Assembly (NCBI RefSeq): GCF_000745975.1
Contig: NZ_JQKJ01000002.1
Location: 124,001 to 188,000 of the forward strand
Direction of reading: 5' to 3'
Length of the DNA: 64,000 nt
Source of the DNA: Desulfobacter vibrioformis DSM 8776
GTDB taxonomy: Bacteria; Desulfobacterota; Desulfobacteria; Desulfobacterales; Desulfobacteraceae
Below the pieces are notes generated by a model, which was not told the DNA's origin, searched no databases, and saw only the letters and a list, made by a program, of their open reading frames with translations. Position 1 is the stretch's first letter. Every line of letters begins with the position of its first letter. Shown here in pieces: positions 17,850-27,032 of this stretch. Made by a program: the position numbers and the translations under genes.

Positions 17850-19024
17850 TATTTCAGGGCAGCCACTCCGGGCAATACTTTCCCTTCCATCATGTGCAGA
17901 AAAGCCCCGCCCCCGGTGGAAATATAGCTGATTTTTTCCGTAATCCCGCATTTTTTGGCTGCAAGGCCCGTATCGCCCCCGCCCACCACAGAAAACGCAG
18001 GCGAATCGGCAATGGCATCCGCTACGGCCTGGGTACCTGCAGCAAACCGGTCCATTTCAAACACCCCCATGGGGCCATTCCACACAATGGTACCGGCATT
18101 GGCAATGGCATTGGCAAAGCCCTGGGCACTTTCAGGACCAATATCCAGGGCCAGCCAGCCATCCGGAATTTGATCCAAAGAAACCGTGCGCGATTCGGCA
18201 TCCTTGTCAAAACGATCCGCAACAACCAGGTCTGTGGGTAAAAGCAGATCAATGCCTTTTTCCTTTGCATGGGCCATGATATCCGCAGCGGTCTCAATCA
18301 AATCCGCTTCTATCATGGACCCCTTGGTATCCACGCCATTTGCCGCAAGAAAGGTATTGGCCATGGCACCGCCGATAATCATGCAGTCCACAAACCTAAG
18401 CATATTTTCAAGGGCAGCCAGCTTGCTGGAAACTTTTGCGCCGCCAATCACGACGACCAGCGGTTTTTTGGGATGTTCCACAGAATCTGAATATGAACGC
18501 ACCTCTTTTTCAAGCAGAAAACCGGCTACAGATGTTTTCGCATACGTGGCAATGCCGGTAACCGATGCCTGGTCCCGATGGGATACGGCAAAGGCATCGT
18601 TCACATAAACGTCGCAGAGGTCTGCAAGGGCCTTTGCAAACCCAGGATCGTTTTTCTTCTCTTCATCATGAAATCTTAAATTCTCAAGCATAAGAATCTG
18701 GCCGGGCTCAAGGGCGTTTACCTGCTTTTTCACCGCATCTCCAATGCAGTCATCGGCAAATGCCACAGGGATTTTTAAAAGCTCAGACAGTCTGACCGCT
18801 GCAGGCCTGAGACTGAATTTTTCGTCCCGATTGCCTTTGGGACGCCCCAGATGGGAGGCCAGTACCAGTTTGGCGTTTTTTTCAAGCAAATAGGTAATCA
18901 GGTCCAGGGTGGCCCGGATCCGGTTGTCGTCAGTAATCTTCCCCTGGTCATCCATGGGCAGATTGTAGTCCACCCGAATAAAAAGGGTTTTACCATTTAC
19001 ATCGATATCTCGAACCGATTTCAT
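17849..19024 (-). CDS. pgk: Phosphoglycerate kinase
   Basis: This 391-residue enzyme reversibly transfers phosphate between 1,3-bisphosphoglycerate and ADP in glycolysis and gluconeogenesis. Signatures are RVDYNLPMD near the N-terminus, SHLGRPKG, ENLRFHDEE, GGAKVSSK, the nucleotide-binding GPMGVFEMDRFAAGT, and GGGDTGLA near the end. The length is normal for bacteria. An AGGAGG ribosome site lies 5 nt before the ATG. It follows a 90-residue gene by 27 nt, so it may be cotranscribed with gyrA, radC and that gene. In a sulfate reducer it mainly serves gluconeogenesis. Confidence 0.97.
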   Translation of the reverse strand: MKSVRDIDVNGKTLFIRVDYNLPMDDQGKITDDNRIRATLDLITYLLEKNAKLVLASHLGRPKGNRDEKFSLRPAAVRLSELLKIPVAFADDCIGDAVKKQVNALEPGQILMLENLRFHDEEKKNDPGFAKALADLCDVYVNDAFAVSHRDQASVTGIATYAKTSVAGFLLEKEVRSYSDSVEHPKKPLVVVIGGAKVSSKLAALENMLRFVDCMIIGGAMANTFLAANGVDTKGSMIEADLIETAADIMAHAKEKGIDLLLPTDLVVADRFDKDAESRTVSLDQIPDGWLALDIGPESAQGFANAIANAGTIVWNGPMGVFEMDRFAAGTQAVADAIADSPAFSVVGGGDTGLAAKKCGITEKISYISTGGGAFLHMMEGKVLPGVAALK

Positions 19025-19051
19025 GTTTCCTCCTGATAAATAAGCTTAGTA

Positions 19052-19324
19052 CTATTTCTTCATTTTCAGGCCACGCCTGTGGGCCTGTTTTTTCCTGGAC
19101 CAGCGTTCAAAAAAGGAGATGGTCCCGGCTTTTGTGGAACGTTCAATGATCTCTTCTTCAACCTGAATCCCTTTCTTTGTGACCATGGCCTGCCGGAGGC
19201 ATTTTGTTTTCACAGGACAGTGGTAAAAGCATTGTTCCGGGGTTTCCCGCAACCCCTTGGACCCCATGGGAAACACTTTTTCAAGGTCTCCAAAGCAGTC
19301 GGGGTACTTGTCTTGGCTGTTCAT
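19052..19324 (-). CDS. Small Cys-containing protein of unknown function
   Basis: This 90-residue protein has a four-cysteine pattern spread over CFGDLEKVF, CFYHCPVKTKC and LRQAM, suggestive of a metal site. It ends with a basic tail (RKKQAHRRGLKMKK). The ATG overlaps the radC stop by 4 nt (ATGA at 19321-19324), indicating translational coupling. I do not recognise the family. The coupling to radC and closeness to pgk suggest a real operon member rather than a chance frame. Confidence 0.7.
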   Translation of the reverse strand: MNSQDKYPDCFGDLEKVFPMGSKGLRETPEQCFYHCPVKTKCLRQAMVTKKGIQVEEEIIERSTKAGTISFFERWSRKKQAHRRGLKMKK

Positions 19325-20040
19325 TTAATCTGTTCAAACTCCTTTTGAAACTGCGCCATTACCCCCTGGGCCGCAAAGCTGTAATATCCCTGGCTGCCTG
19401 TGACAAGATGGTCGTGGATATGAATGCCGGCAAATGCCAGGGCAAAAAACAAAATCCGGGTAATACGGATATCCTGGGCTGAGGGGGTAATATCCCCGGA
19501 CGGATGATTATGCGCTAAAACCACTGAAGCCGCGTTGTGTGCAAGGCTGCGTGCAATCACTTCCCGGGGGTATACAGCCGAGGCTGAAAGGGTTCCGGTA
19601 AAAAGGACCTCCGATGCCATGACCCTGTTTTTGGCATCCAGAAATATCCCTAAAAAATGTTCTTTGTTTTTGTAACCAATGGTCTGATTTAAATAGGCGA
19701 TCAGACTTTCAGGATTACTGACCACATCCATTTTGAGTATCCGGGTTTCAAGATACCGGTCTGCCACAGCCTTGATCAGATGAATCCCGAAGCTGTTGGC
19801 TGGCCCCACCCCCTTAACCCGGCAAAGGGCCTGGGTATCAGCCTCCAGAACCCGGGGCAGGGTTTTAAATTCTGCTAAAAGATCTTTGGCAGCCTGCTTG
19901 GTATCCTTTCGCGGGGTATTCAGGGCCAAAAGCAGCTCCAGGACCTCGTAGTCCTGGAACCCTGACAGGCCTGCCCGGAGGAAGCGCGCCCTCAGGCGCT
20001 GCCGGTGTCCGGCACCCTTATTCGTCGTCTCCCCAATCAT
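19321..20040 (-). CDS. radC: RadC/JAB-domain protein
   Basis: This 239-residue protein has an N-terminal helix-hairpin-helix region ([15 protein letters not shown], about residues 74-90) and a C-terminal JAB1/MPN-like metalloprotein domain. The zinc motif is [13 protein letters not shown] (about 175-187). RadC-family proteins were once linked to DNA repair, but the JAB domain is now considered of unclear substrate. The start ATG lies inside the end of gyrA (23-bp overlap), and no other start restores the usual N-terminus. Its own 3' end overlaps the next small gene. It is thus embedded in a gyrA-radC-pgk transcription unit. Confidence 0.93.
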   Translation of the reverse strand: MIGETTNKGAGHRQRLRARFLRAGLSGFQDYEVLELLLALNTPRKDTKQAAKDLLAEFKTLPRVLEADTQALCRVKGVGPANSFGIHLIKAVADRYLETRILKMDVVSNPESLIAYLNQTIGYKNKEHFLGIFLDAKNRVMASEVLFTGTLSASAVYPREVIARSLAHNAASVVLAHNHPSGDITPSAQDIRITRILFFALAFAGIHIHDHLVTGSQGYYSFAAQGVMAQFQKEFEQIK

Positions 20041-22609
20041 CTATCTGGTCATCTATCTGGTCATCTATCGGATCATCCGGATCAAGATCTTCCGGATCAA
20101 GATCTTCCGGCTCCATATCCGTTTCCGGATCATCTAAGATGTCGCCATCCTCCCCATCAGGGTGAAAACAGGTGTTATCATCATCAGGGTCACGATCCTC
20201 TTCGGGAAGCCGGGCAATGCCGATAAGCGTCTCTCCCTGGGCCAGGTTAATGAGTTTGACACCCTGGGTATTTCTGGAGATCACCTTGATCCCGGAGATA
20301 TCGGTACGGATCAGTTTTCCCTTGTCCGTAACCATCATCAACTCATCATTGTCATCCACCAGGGCAAGGGCCATCATTTTGCCGTTACGCTTGGACGTTT
20401 TAATGGAGAAAACCCCTTTGCCGCCCCGGGCCTGGGTTCTGTACTCCTCAATATCAGAGCGCTTGCCATAACCGTTTTCCGTAACCGTTAAAAGCGTGTC
20501 CTCGGCACCCAGCACTTCCATGCCCACCACCCGGGCGCCCTCTTCTATGCGCATGCCTCGCACGCCCATGGAGCCGCGGCCCACGTCACGGACATCTTCT
20601 TCATTAAACCGGATCACCTTGCCGCCCTCGGACCCCAAAAAGATTTCCTGGTTGCCATCGGTAATGCGTGCGGCAATGAGTTCATCACCCTCGGCCAGCT
20701 TCACACCGATAAGCCCCCCTGCCCGGCGGCGAGAATAGGCCATCAGCTCGGTCTTTTTCACCCGGCCTTTTTTGGTGGCCATGACCACATACCGATTTTC
20801 GGTAAACTCATCCACGGTGAGCACGGTGGCGAGTTTTTCGCCCTCATCAAAATTAAGCAGATTCACAATGGCCTTGCCAAGAGAAGAGCGGCCAGCCATG
20901 GGCAATTCATAGACCTTGGCCTGATACACCTTGCCGAAATTGGTGATGAACAGGAAGGTGGCGTGGGTAGAGGCCACAAACAGGTGTTCCACAAAATCGT
21001 CGGATTTGGTTCCCATGGCGGTCTTGCCCTTCCCTCCCCTATGCTGGCTGGCATAAAGGGTCACGGGATTGCGCTTGATGTACCCGCTTCTGGTCACTGT
21101 GACCACCATGTCTTCTTCGGCAATAAGATCTTCAATGGAAATCTCAGTTGTACTTTCCACGATACGGGTACGGCGCGCATCCCCGAACTCATCATTCAAT
21201 TCCGTCAATTCATCCTTGATCAGCCCCCGGACCACGGTTTCTGAGCCAAGGATCTCCTTGAACCAGGTAATATCCTTGAGCAGCTCCTGGTATTCGGTTT
21301 CAATCTTTTCCCGCTCCAGTCCGGTGAGCCGCTGCAACCGCATGTCCAGAATGGCCTGGGCCTGGATCTCAGTCAGCTCAAACCGGTTGATCAAACCGGT
21401 TCTGGCCTCTTCCGGTGACCGGGAGGCCCGGATCAGGGCCACCACTTCATCCAGATTGTCCAGGGCAATCTTCAACCCTTCCAGAATATGGGCCCGCTCT
21501 TCTGCCTTGCGCAGATCATAGCGGGTACGCCGGATAATGACGTTAGTCCTGTGGGAAATAAAATGGTTGAGAATTTCCTTAAGGGAGAGCAGCTCAGGCC
21601 GGTTATTCACCACCGCCAGGAAGATGATACCAAAGCTGGTCTGCATATTGGTATGCTTGTAGAGCTGATTGATCACCACTTCAGCCATCTGGTCGCGTCT
21701 AAGCCCAATGGCCATGCGCATGCCATCACGGTCGGATTCATCCCGGACATAAGAGACGCCGGTAATCACCTTGTCCCGGACCAGTTCGGCAATCTTTTCT
21801 ACCAGTTTGGCCTTGTTCACCTGGTAGGGCAGTTCCGTGACCACAATGGTTTCCTGGCCGGTTTTCTTGTTTTCCTCCACCTCGACTTTGGCCCGCAACG
21901 TGATAATTCCCCGTCCGGTGTCATACGCCTCAAAAATCCCCTTGGTGCCGTAAATATGGCCATAGGTGGGAAAATCCGGTGCCGGGATATGGGCCATCAA
22001 TGCCCTGGTATCCATGTCCGGATTGTCTATGAGTGCTTTTAACCCCTCAATCACCTCACTGATATTGTGGGGCGGAACATTTGTGGTCATGCCCACGGCA
22101 ATGCCCGAGGACCCGTTGACCAGCAATGCCGGAAATTTTGTGGGGAGTACCGCGGGTTCTTCCAGGGTTTCATCATAGTTGGGGATGAATTCTACGGTCT
22201 CTTTTTCAAGATCGGCCAGCATCTGGTGGGAGAGTTTGCGCATGCGGATTTCCGTATAACGCATGGCAGCCGGAGAGTCTCCGTCCACGGAGCCGAAGTT
22301 GCCCTGGCCATCCACCAGGGTATAACGCAGGGAGAAGTCCTGGGCCATGCGGACAATGGTGTCATACACGGCAGAATCCCCGTGGGGATGGTATTTACCA
22401 ATAACATCACCCACGATACGGGCAGATTTCTTATAGGGTTTATTCCAGTCATTGTGAAGCTGTTGCATTGCGTATAGCACACGCCGGTGGACCGGTTTCA
22501 ACCCGTCCCGGACATCGGGCAGAGCCCGCCCGATAATGACACTCATGGCATACTCGAGATAGGACTGCCTCATCTCTTTCTCGATACTGGTGCTTTCGTT
22601 TTGAATCAT
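20018..22609 (-). CDS. gyrA: DNA gyrase subunit A
   Basis: This 863-residue subunit breaks and rejoins DNA. The catalytic Tyr is in [10 protein letters not shown], and the quinolone-resistance region reads [10 protein letters not shown]. The Ser and Asp positions that mutate in resistant strains are the sensitive-type residues. The C-terminal domain has the GyrA box QHRGGKG, which separates gyrase from topoisomerase IV. The last 50 or so residues form an unusual acidic tail of repeated Asp/Glu/Pro, encoded by short tandem DNA repeats (20040-20115). A GGAG site is 13 nt before the ATG. gyrB is not in the window. Confidence 0.97.
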   Translation of the reverse strand: MIQNESTSIEKEMRQSYLEYAMSVIIGRALPDVRDGLKPVHRRVLYAMQQLHNDWNKPYKKSARIVGDVIGKYHPHGDSAVYDTIVRMAQDFSLRYTLVDGQGNFGSVDGDSPAAMRYTEIRMRKLSHQMLADLEKETVEFIPNYDETLEEPAVLPTKFPALLVNGSSGIAVGMTTNVPPHNISEVIEGLKALIDNPDMDTRALMAHIPAPDFPTYGHIYGTKGIFEAYDTGRGIITLRAKVEVEENKKTGQETIVVTELPYQVNKAKLVEKIAELVRDKVITGVSYVRDESDRDGMRMAIGLRRDQMAEVVINQLYKHTNMQTSFGIIFLAVVNNRPELLSLKEILNHFISHRTNVIIRRTRYDLRKAEERAHILEGLKIALDNLDEVVALIRASRSPEEARTGLINRFELTEIQAQAILDMRLQRLTGLEREKIETEYQELLKDITWFKEILGSETVVRGLIKDELTELNDEFGDARRTRIVESTTEISIEDLIAEEDMVVTVTRSGYIKRNPVTLYASQHRGGKGKTAMGTKSDDFVEHLFVASTHATFLFITNFGKVYQAKVYELPMAGRSSLGKAIVNLLNFDEGEKLATVLTVDEFTENRYVVMATKKGRVKKTELMAYSRRRAGGLIGVKLAEGDELIAARITDGNQEIFLGSEGGKVIRFNEEDVRDVGRGSMGVRGMRIEEGARVVGMEVLGAEDTLLTVTENGYGKRSDIEEYRTQARGGKGVFSIKTSKRNGKMMALALVDDNDELMMVTDKGKLIRTDISGIKVISRNTQGVKLINLAQGETLIGIARLPEEDRDPDDDNTCFHPDGEDGDILDDPETDMEPEDLDPEDLDPDDPIDDQIDDQIDDWGDDE

Positions 22610-22663
22610 CCTAAATTAACTGCTCCCGATTAAATTGCTTATGAAAAAACCCCATCAAGCCGC

Positions 22664-22717
22664 ATTCAGATCTCTTCTTGTTTTCAGATCTCTTCTTAAT
22701 TTTCAGATTTCTTCAGG
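22664..22717. repeat. Tandem repeat upstream of gyrA, three 18-19 bp copies
   Basis: Three near-copies of a unit with core ttttcagatctcttctt lie head to tail in the 136-bp gap between the permease stop and gyrA. The third copy is diverged. The repeat lies in the likely promoter/leader of gyrA, so it could affect expression, but no function is visible. Confidence 0.65.
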
Positions 22718-22745
22718 GCGTGTTAAGAAAAAAACCCTGGTGAAA

Positions 22746-23852
22746 TTATTGGTCAGTCCATGAATCCAGCATCCCTTTGCCCGGTTCCACCATGGACTGA
22801 AACGTGGAAAAATAAATATCGGAAAGGGTTAAAAACAAAGTAGCGATCAACGGCCCGTAAATTATACCTAAAATTCCGTATACTTTCAAACCGCCAATAA
22901 TGGCAAAAAACACAATGAGCGGATGCATGGCCACCCGGTCTCCCACCACCTTGGGTTTAAAAATGTACTCAATGCCCCATGATAAAACCGTATAAAATCC
23001 AACAATGAAAATGCATTTACCCAAACTGCCTTTCAAAAGAAAAAACAAGGCCGCAGGAAGCATGACCACACCAATGCCCACAATGGGCAGAAATGCCAGA
23101 AATCCCATGACCACGCCCCATAAGAGAGGAGAATTCAGGCCAAGAACCCAGAACAGCAACCCGCCGGCAACCCCCTGGATCAATCCGCCCAGTCCGTTGC
23201 CAATGAGCACGGCCCCTGCCATATCGTTGAACTTTTCAAAAAGCTTGCGGTTATGCTCGTCCTTGAGCGGAGACAAATCATATATGTACTGCATGAACCG
23301 TTCGCCATCCATGAACATGTAGAACACCACAATGAGCATCAGACAAAAGTAAAACACCAGGTTCAGCAGGTTGGAGGTCAGGAACCTGGCCTGCTGGAAC
23401 AGGGAAAAACCTAAATTCTTTCCGACTTCGGTTAAAGGGTCCACCAACTCACGCCAGGAGATCTGGATTTGAATATTGGCCCGGGTTAAAAATTCGTTGA
23501 TCCGCTCAAGGGCCCGGGTGCTTTCCAGAAAATTGATCAGATTATTGGAAAACATCGCATCCTTTCCCAGGTTGTAAAGCCCCAGCGCTTCCCTGGAAAG
23601 GATGCCCACGAAATAGACAACCGGAATAAAGACAATGAAAAAAACGGCCAGGCAGGTGAGAACCGAGGCCATCCGGGCAGGCATGAACCTGTCCAGCCCC
23701 CTGAAGACAGGCCGAAAAATGCCTGTAATAACAATACCGAGAAGCAGACTTGCAAAAAACGGGGCAATCACTTTTCCCACAAGGAAGATAGATATACAAA
23801 ACAGAGTCAGAAAAAAAAAGAACACTGCCCGCTGAAAAATATTCTGCTCCAA
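22746..23852 (-). CDS. AI-2E family transporter (PerM-like permease)
   Basis: This 368-residue membrane protein has seven to eight hydrophobic segments. It carries the family features of a long soluble loop after the second or third helix, the block GVVMGFLAFLPIVGIGVVMLPAAL, and the C-terminal GGLKVYGILGIIYGPLIATL. AI-2E family members export or exchange small solutes; AI-2 itself is only one reported substrate, and some are Na+/H+ antiporters. It ends 136 bp before gyrA on the same strand. A second member of the family lies at 61357. The substrate cannot be inferred here. Confidence 0.88.
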   Translation of the reverse strand: MEQNIFQRAVFFFFLTLFCISIFLVGKVIAPFFASLLLGIVITGIFRPVFRGLDRFMPARMASVLTCLAVFFIVFIPVVYFVGILSREALGLYNLGKDAMFSNNLINFLESTRALERINEFLTRANIQIQISWRELVDPLTEVGKNLGFSLFQQARFLTSNLLNLVFYFCLMLIVVFYMFMDGERFMQYIYDLSPLKDEHNRKLFEKFNDMAGAVLIGNGLGGLIQGVAGGLLFWVLGLNSPLLWGVVMGFLAFLPIVGIGVVMLPAALFFLLKGSLGKCIFIVGFYTVLSWGIEYIFKPKVVGDRVAMHPLIVFFAIIGGLKVYGILGIIYGPLIATLFLTLSDIYFSTFQSMVEPGKGMLDSWTDQ

Positions 23853-23903
23853 ATATTACCTGCCTGGTTTTATTAAGATAACGACCCTAAATAACGAGGT
23901 AAA

Positions 23904-23941
23904 GCCGCATCATGCAAATTTTTTTTCTGCACAGATGCGGC
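23904..23941. terminator. Inverted repeat, possible terminator of the 51-residue membrane protein gene
   Basis: GCCGCATC (23904-23911) pairs with GATGCGGC (23934-23941) across an A/T-rich loop. It lies downstream of the 51-residue gene and upstream of the AI-2E gene. The T-run on the minus strand is weak, so this is tentative. Confidence 0.4.
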
Positions 23942-23970
23942 CTTGCTTTTACTTTAGAAAATGCCCGGTG

Positions 23971-24126
23971 TTAACTGCTGATAAATCCCAAGGCAGCCAG
24001 CACCAGCAATATTTCCCAAATAATAACCTGGGTAAAACTTCCAAAGAAATGATACACAATACCGCCACCTACGATGGCAGGTACGGCCGTGTATATCAGT
24101 ATCCCCAGTTTGCGTGGAATATCCAT
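23971..24126 (-). CDS. Small membrane protein, 51 residues
   Basis: A 52-codon frame on the minus strand starts ATG at 24124-24126 and has an excellent GAGGTG ribosome site 7 nt upstream. The product has two hydrophobic helices (GILIYTAVPAIVGGGIVYHFF and QVIIWEILLVLAALGFIS) joined by a short loop. It is flanked by the thiolase gene upstream and an inverted repeat downstream. The ribosome site and clean hydropathy favour a real gene. I do not recognise it and cannot assign a function. Confidence 0.65.
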   Translation of the reverse strand: MDIPRKLGILIYTAVPAIVGGGIVYHFFGSFTQVIIWEILLVLAALGFISS

Positions 24127-24250
24127 GGTTTCACACCTCTTTTTTCAATTCAATTTCAATCAGTTATACCAATAAATATCAATTTATCTGTTTACCATTT
24201 TAAGGGCTTTAAGTAAAGGAAAACATAGCAGAAATTCGATAGTGTTGGGG

Positions 24251-24303
24251 CAGCGCAGGTGCTTCGCCCTCCTGTATCTTGTCTCTTGTTTCCTGTCTCT
24301 TGT
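24251..24303. repeat. Dispersed intergenic repeat, copy A
   Basis: The sequence just downstream of the thiolase stop contains, on the minus strand, repeated acaagagacaggaa-like units followed by gagggcgaagcacctg. The same units and tail recur at 48561-48600. It is non-coding as far as I can tell. Confidence 0.55.
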
Positions 24304-25590
24304 TTACCTCTCAACAATCATTGCCATGCCCATGCCGCCACCGATGCACATGGAAATCAGGCCGGTATTGTACCCTTTTCTTTGCATCTGATGGATGGCG
24401 GTGACCATCTGGCGGGCACCTGTGCAGCCGATGGGATGGCCCAAAGAGATGCCGGACCCCAGTTCATTGGGTCTTTCCACATCAATATCCAGTTCCCTCA
24501 TGCAGCCGATGGCCTGGGCTGCAAATGCTTCGTTAAGTTCGATCATGTCAATATCGGACAATGCCATGCCGGTTTGTTTAAGCACCCGTTTCACCGCAGG
24601 CACAGGCCCCAGACCCATGTACGCAGGATCAAGGCCGCCGGATGCAAAGCCTTTAACTGTTGCCAGCACCTCAAGTCCAAGTTCCTTGGCACGCTGTGCG
24701 GTCATCATGAGTACGGCTGCAGCACCGTCGTTGATGCCCGAGGCATTGCCGGCAGTTACGCTGCCGTCTTTTCTGAAGGCCGGACGCAGTTTGGCCAGTT
24801 TTTCCATGCTGGTTTCCATGGGCCGTTCATCCTTATTCACCACAATGTCGCCTTTGCGGTTTTTAATAACAACGGGAACGATTTCCTGGTCAAAGGTGCC
24901 GTCATGAACCGCGCCAAGGGCCCTGGTATGGCTTAAAAGGGCAAGTTCGTCCTGTTCCTGCCGCGTAATACCGTATTTTTCAACAATATTTTCTGCGGTC
25001 TGCCCCATGTGGTAGCCGTAAAAAATTTCATAAAGACCATCATACACCATCAGGTCATGGACCGGACCCTGGCCGGTAAGTTCCATACGATGGCCCCATC
25101 TGGCCTTGAGCAGGGCCATGGGGGCATTGCTCATGCTTTCCTGGCCCCCGGCCAGAACCACCTGGGCCTGGCCTGCCAGAATGGCCTGGGCACCCAAGGC
25201 AATGGCTTTAAGACCGGACCCGCAGATTTTGTTCACGGTCATGGCAGGCGTGGTGCGGCTGATGCCGGCACCGATCATGGCCTGGCGGGCGGTGTTCTGT
25301 CCCTGGCCGGCCTGGAGTACGTTGCCCATGATGACTTCATCCACATAGATGTCGGTCAGGTCATCGCCATAATCATATCCTGAATTCTCAATGTCTATCA
25401 TTCCCTGATCTTTCAAGGTTGCAGGGGAAAATTCATCATTGCCGGGATCCTGGGCAGGTTTGAGCCCGGCACGTTTCAAGACGTCTTTCATGACATAGGT
25501 GCCCAGTTCTACGACCGGCACACTTTTCAATGATCCGCCAAAGGTCCCCACAGATGTTCTAACACCGCTTACGATTACCGCTTCTTGCAT
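24304..25590 (-). CDS. Thiolase (acetyl-CoA C-acetyltransferase)
   Basis: This 428-residue enzyme condenses or cleaves acyl-CoA units. The nucleophilic Cys is in NKICGSGLKAI (about residues 121-131), the active His in GHPIGCTGARQ, and the second Cys in MCIGGGMGMA at the C-terminus. It is about 35 residues longer than typical 393-residue thiolases because of an insertion around residues 45-85 rich in Asp and Gly. I chose ATG 25588-25590, 5 nt after a GGAGG; a longer TTG start is less likely. No other beta-oxidation gene lies next to it, so it could serve acetoacetyl-CoA formation, storage polymer metabolism or fatty-acid breakdown. The gap 25591-25703 holds no gene. Confidence 0.9.
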   Translation of the reverse strand: MQEAVIVSGVRTSVGTFGGSLKSVPVVELGTYVMKDVLKRAGLKPAQDPGNDEFSPATLKDQGMIDIENSGYDYGDDLTDIYVDEVIMGNVLQAGQGQNTARQAMIGAGISRTTPAMTVNKICGSGLKAIALGAQAILAGQAQVVLAGGQESMSNAPMALLKARWGHRMELTGQGPVHDLMVYDGLYEIFYGYHMGQTAENIVEKYGITRQEQDELALLSHTRALGAVHDGTFDQEIVPVVIKNRKGDIVVNKDERPMETSMEKLAKLRPAFRKDGSVTAGNASGINDGAAAVLMMTAQRAKELGLEVLATVKGFASGGLDPAYMGLGPVPAVKRVLKQTGMALSDIDMIELNEAFAAQAIGCMRELDIDVERPNELGSGISLGHPIGCTGARQMVTAIHQMQRKGYNTGLISMCIGGGMGMAMIVER

Positions 25591-25703
25591 TGCAGCCTCC
25601 AATTGGTTGGATTAATTTTTTCCAAGCCAATGATTAGGTTATTCTCAATAATTGGGTCAAATTTTCATAACAAAATGATTCGTAAAATACAAGGAAAACG
25701 CCA

Positions 25704-27032
25704 TCAGTTGCCCATGGCGTTCTTTTTCAGATCCAGCCACGCCTCAAGGCGCTGCTTTACCGTTTTCTCATACCCCCTGGCAGTGGGGTGATAAAACCGG
25801 GTGCCTTCAAGAATTTCAGGCAAATAAGACTGGGACGCATACCCGTGTTTGTAATCATGGGCATATTTGTAGCCTTTGCCGTAGCCCATCTGTTTCATCA
25901 ATCCGGTGGGGGCGTTGCGGATATGCATGGGCACGGGCAGGGCCCCGTGTTTTTTCACAGCTTCCTGAACCTGTTTCTGGGCTGCATACACGGCATTGCT
26001 TTTGGGCGCTGTGGCCAGGTACACGGCGGCCTGGTATAAAGAGCCATCCCCTTCGGGGCGGCCCAGGCGCCGGAACGAGGCATCTGCATTCATGGTCATG
26101 GTCAATGCCCCGGGATCGGCAAGGCCGATATCCTCGGTGGCAAGGCGGATCATCCGCCTCAATATGTAAATGGGGTCATCCCCTGCAGCCAGCATCCGCT
26201 CAAGCCAGTACATGGCCGCATCCGGATCACTGCCCCGCACGCTTTTGATAAAGGCGGAGATCAGATTGAAGTGTTCTTCCCCGGCCTTGTCATGGCGCAA
26301 AAGCTTTTGGGCCACCATGGTTCTGACATCTTCCACATCCAATATTTTGCCGTCCCCACGGTTCAAAGCACAGGCTTCAAGATTTGTCAGGGCAGCCCTT
26401 GCATCTCCGTCAGATGCGGCGGCGATGTGATTAATGGCCTGTTTTGAAAATATATCTGATGAAAGTCCAAGTCCCTTGTCTTTATCTGTTAAAGCCCGGT
26501 TCAAAATCTGCACAATGGCATCCAGGGACAGGCTGTTCAGGGTAAAGACCCGGCATCTGGATACCAGGGCGGGATTGACTTCAAAGGAAGGGTTTTCCGT
26601 GGTGGCCCCGATAAGGGTAATCAATCCGTTTTCCACATGAAAAAGAAAGGCATCCTGCTGGGATTTGTTAAACCGGTGGATTTCGTCCACAAACAGCAGG
26701 GTCCGCCGGTTGTGCAGCCGTCTTCTCTCCTTTGCCTCCTCAATAATCTGCCGGACCTCCTTAACGCCTGACAGCACCGCAGAGATCTTGATCCACTGAT
26801 TTTTCGTCTGTGCTGCAATGACATTGGCCAGGGTGGTTTTACCGCACCCCGGCGGTCCCCACAGGATCATGGAAAAAACCCGGTCTTCGGCCACTGCGCG
26901 TTCAAGCAGAGTACCTTTGGCCGTGATGTGGTCCTGGCCCACAACATCTTCAAGCCGACGGGGCCGCATACGTTCGGCCAGCGGTGCGGCCCCGGCCATA
27001 TCCTGCCCGGCGGTATGGTCAAAAAGATCCAT
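25704..27032 (-). CDS. rarA: Replication-associated recombination protein RarA (MgsA)
   Basis: This 442-residue AAA+ ATPase acts at stalled replication forks. Motifs are Walker A GPPGCGKTTLAN, Walker B LLFVDEIHRFNKSQQDAFL, sensor 1 GATTENPSFEV and the arginine-finger region SRCRVFTL. The C-terminal tetramerisation domain (LPEILEGTRFYHPTARGYE) is intact and the length is normal. The ATG overlaps the der stop by one base (27032), so the two genes are translated together. It starts MDLFDHTAGQDMAGAAPLAERMRPR, a usual N-terminus for the family. Confidence 0.95.
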   Translation of the reverse strand: MDLFDHTAGQDMAGAAPLAERMRPRRLEDVVGQDHITAKGTLLERAVAEDRVFSMILWGPPGCGKTTLANVIAAQTKNQWIKISAVLSGVKEVRQIIEEAKERRRLHNRRTLLFVDEIHRFNKSQQDAFLFHVENGLITLIGATTENPSFEVNPALVSRCRVFTLNSLSLDAIVQILNRALTDKDKGLGLSSDIFSKQAINHIAAASDGDARAALTNLEACALNRGDGKILDVEDVRTMVAQKLLRHDKAGEEHFNLISAFIKSVRGSDPDAAMYWLERMLAAGDDPIYILRRMIRLATEDIGLADPGALTMTMNADASFRRLGRPEGDGSLYQAAVYLATAPKSNAVYAAQKQVQEAVKKHGALPVPMHIRNAPTGLMKQMGYGKGYKYAHDYKHGYASQSYLPEILEGTRFYHPTARGYEKTVKQRLEAWLDLKKNAMGN

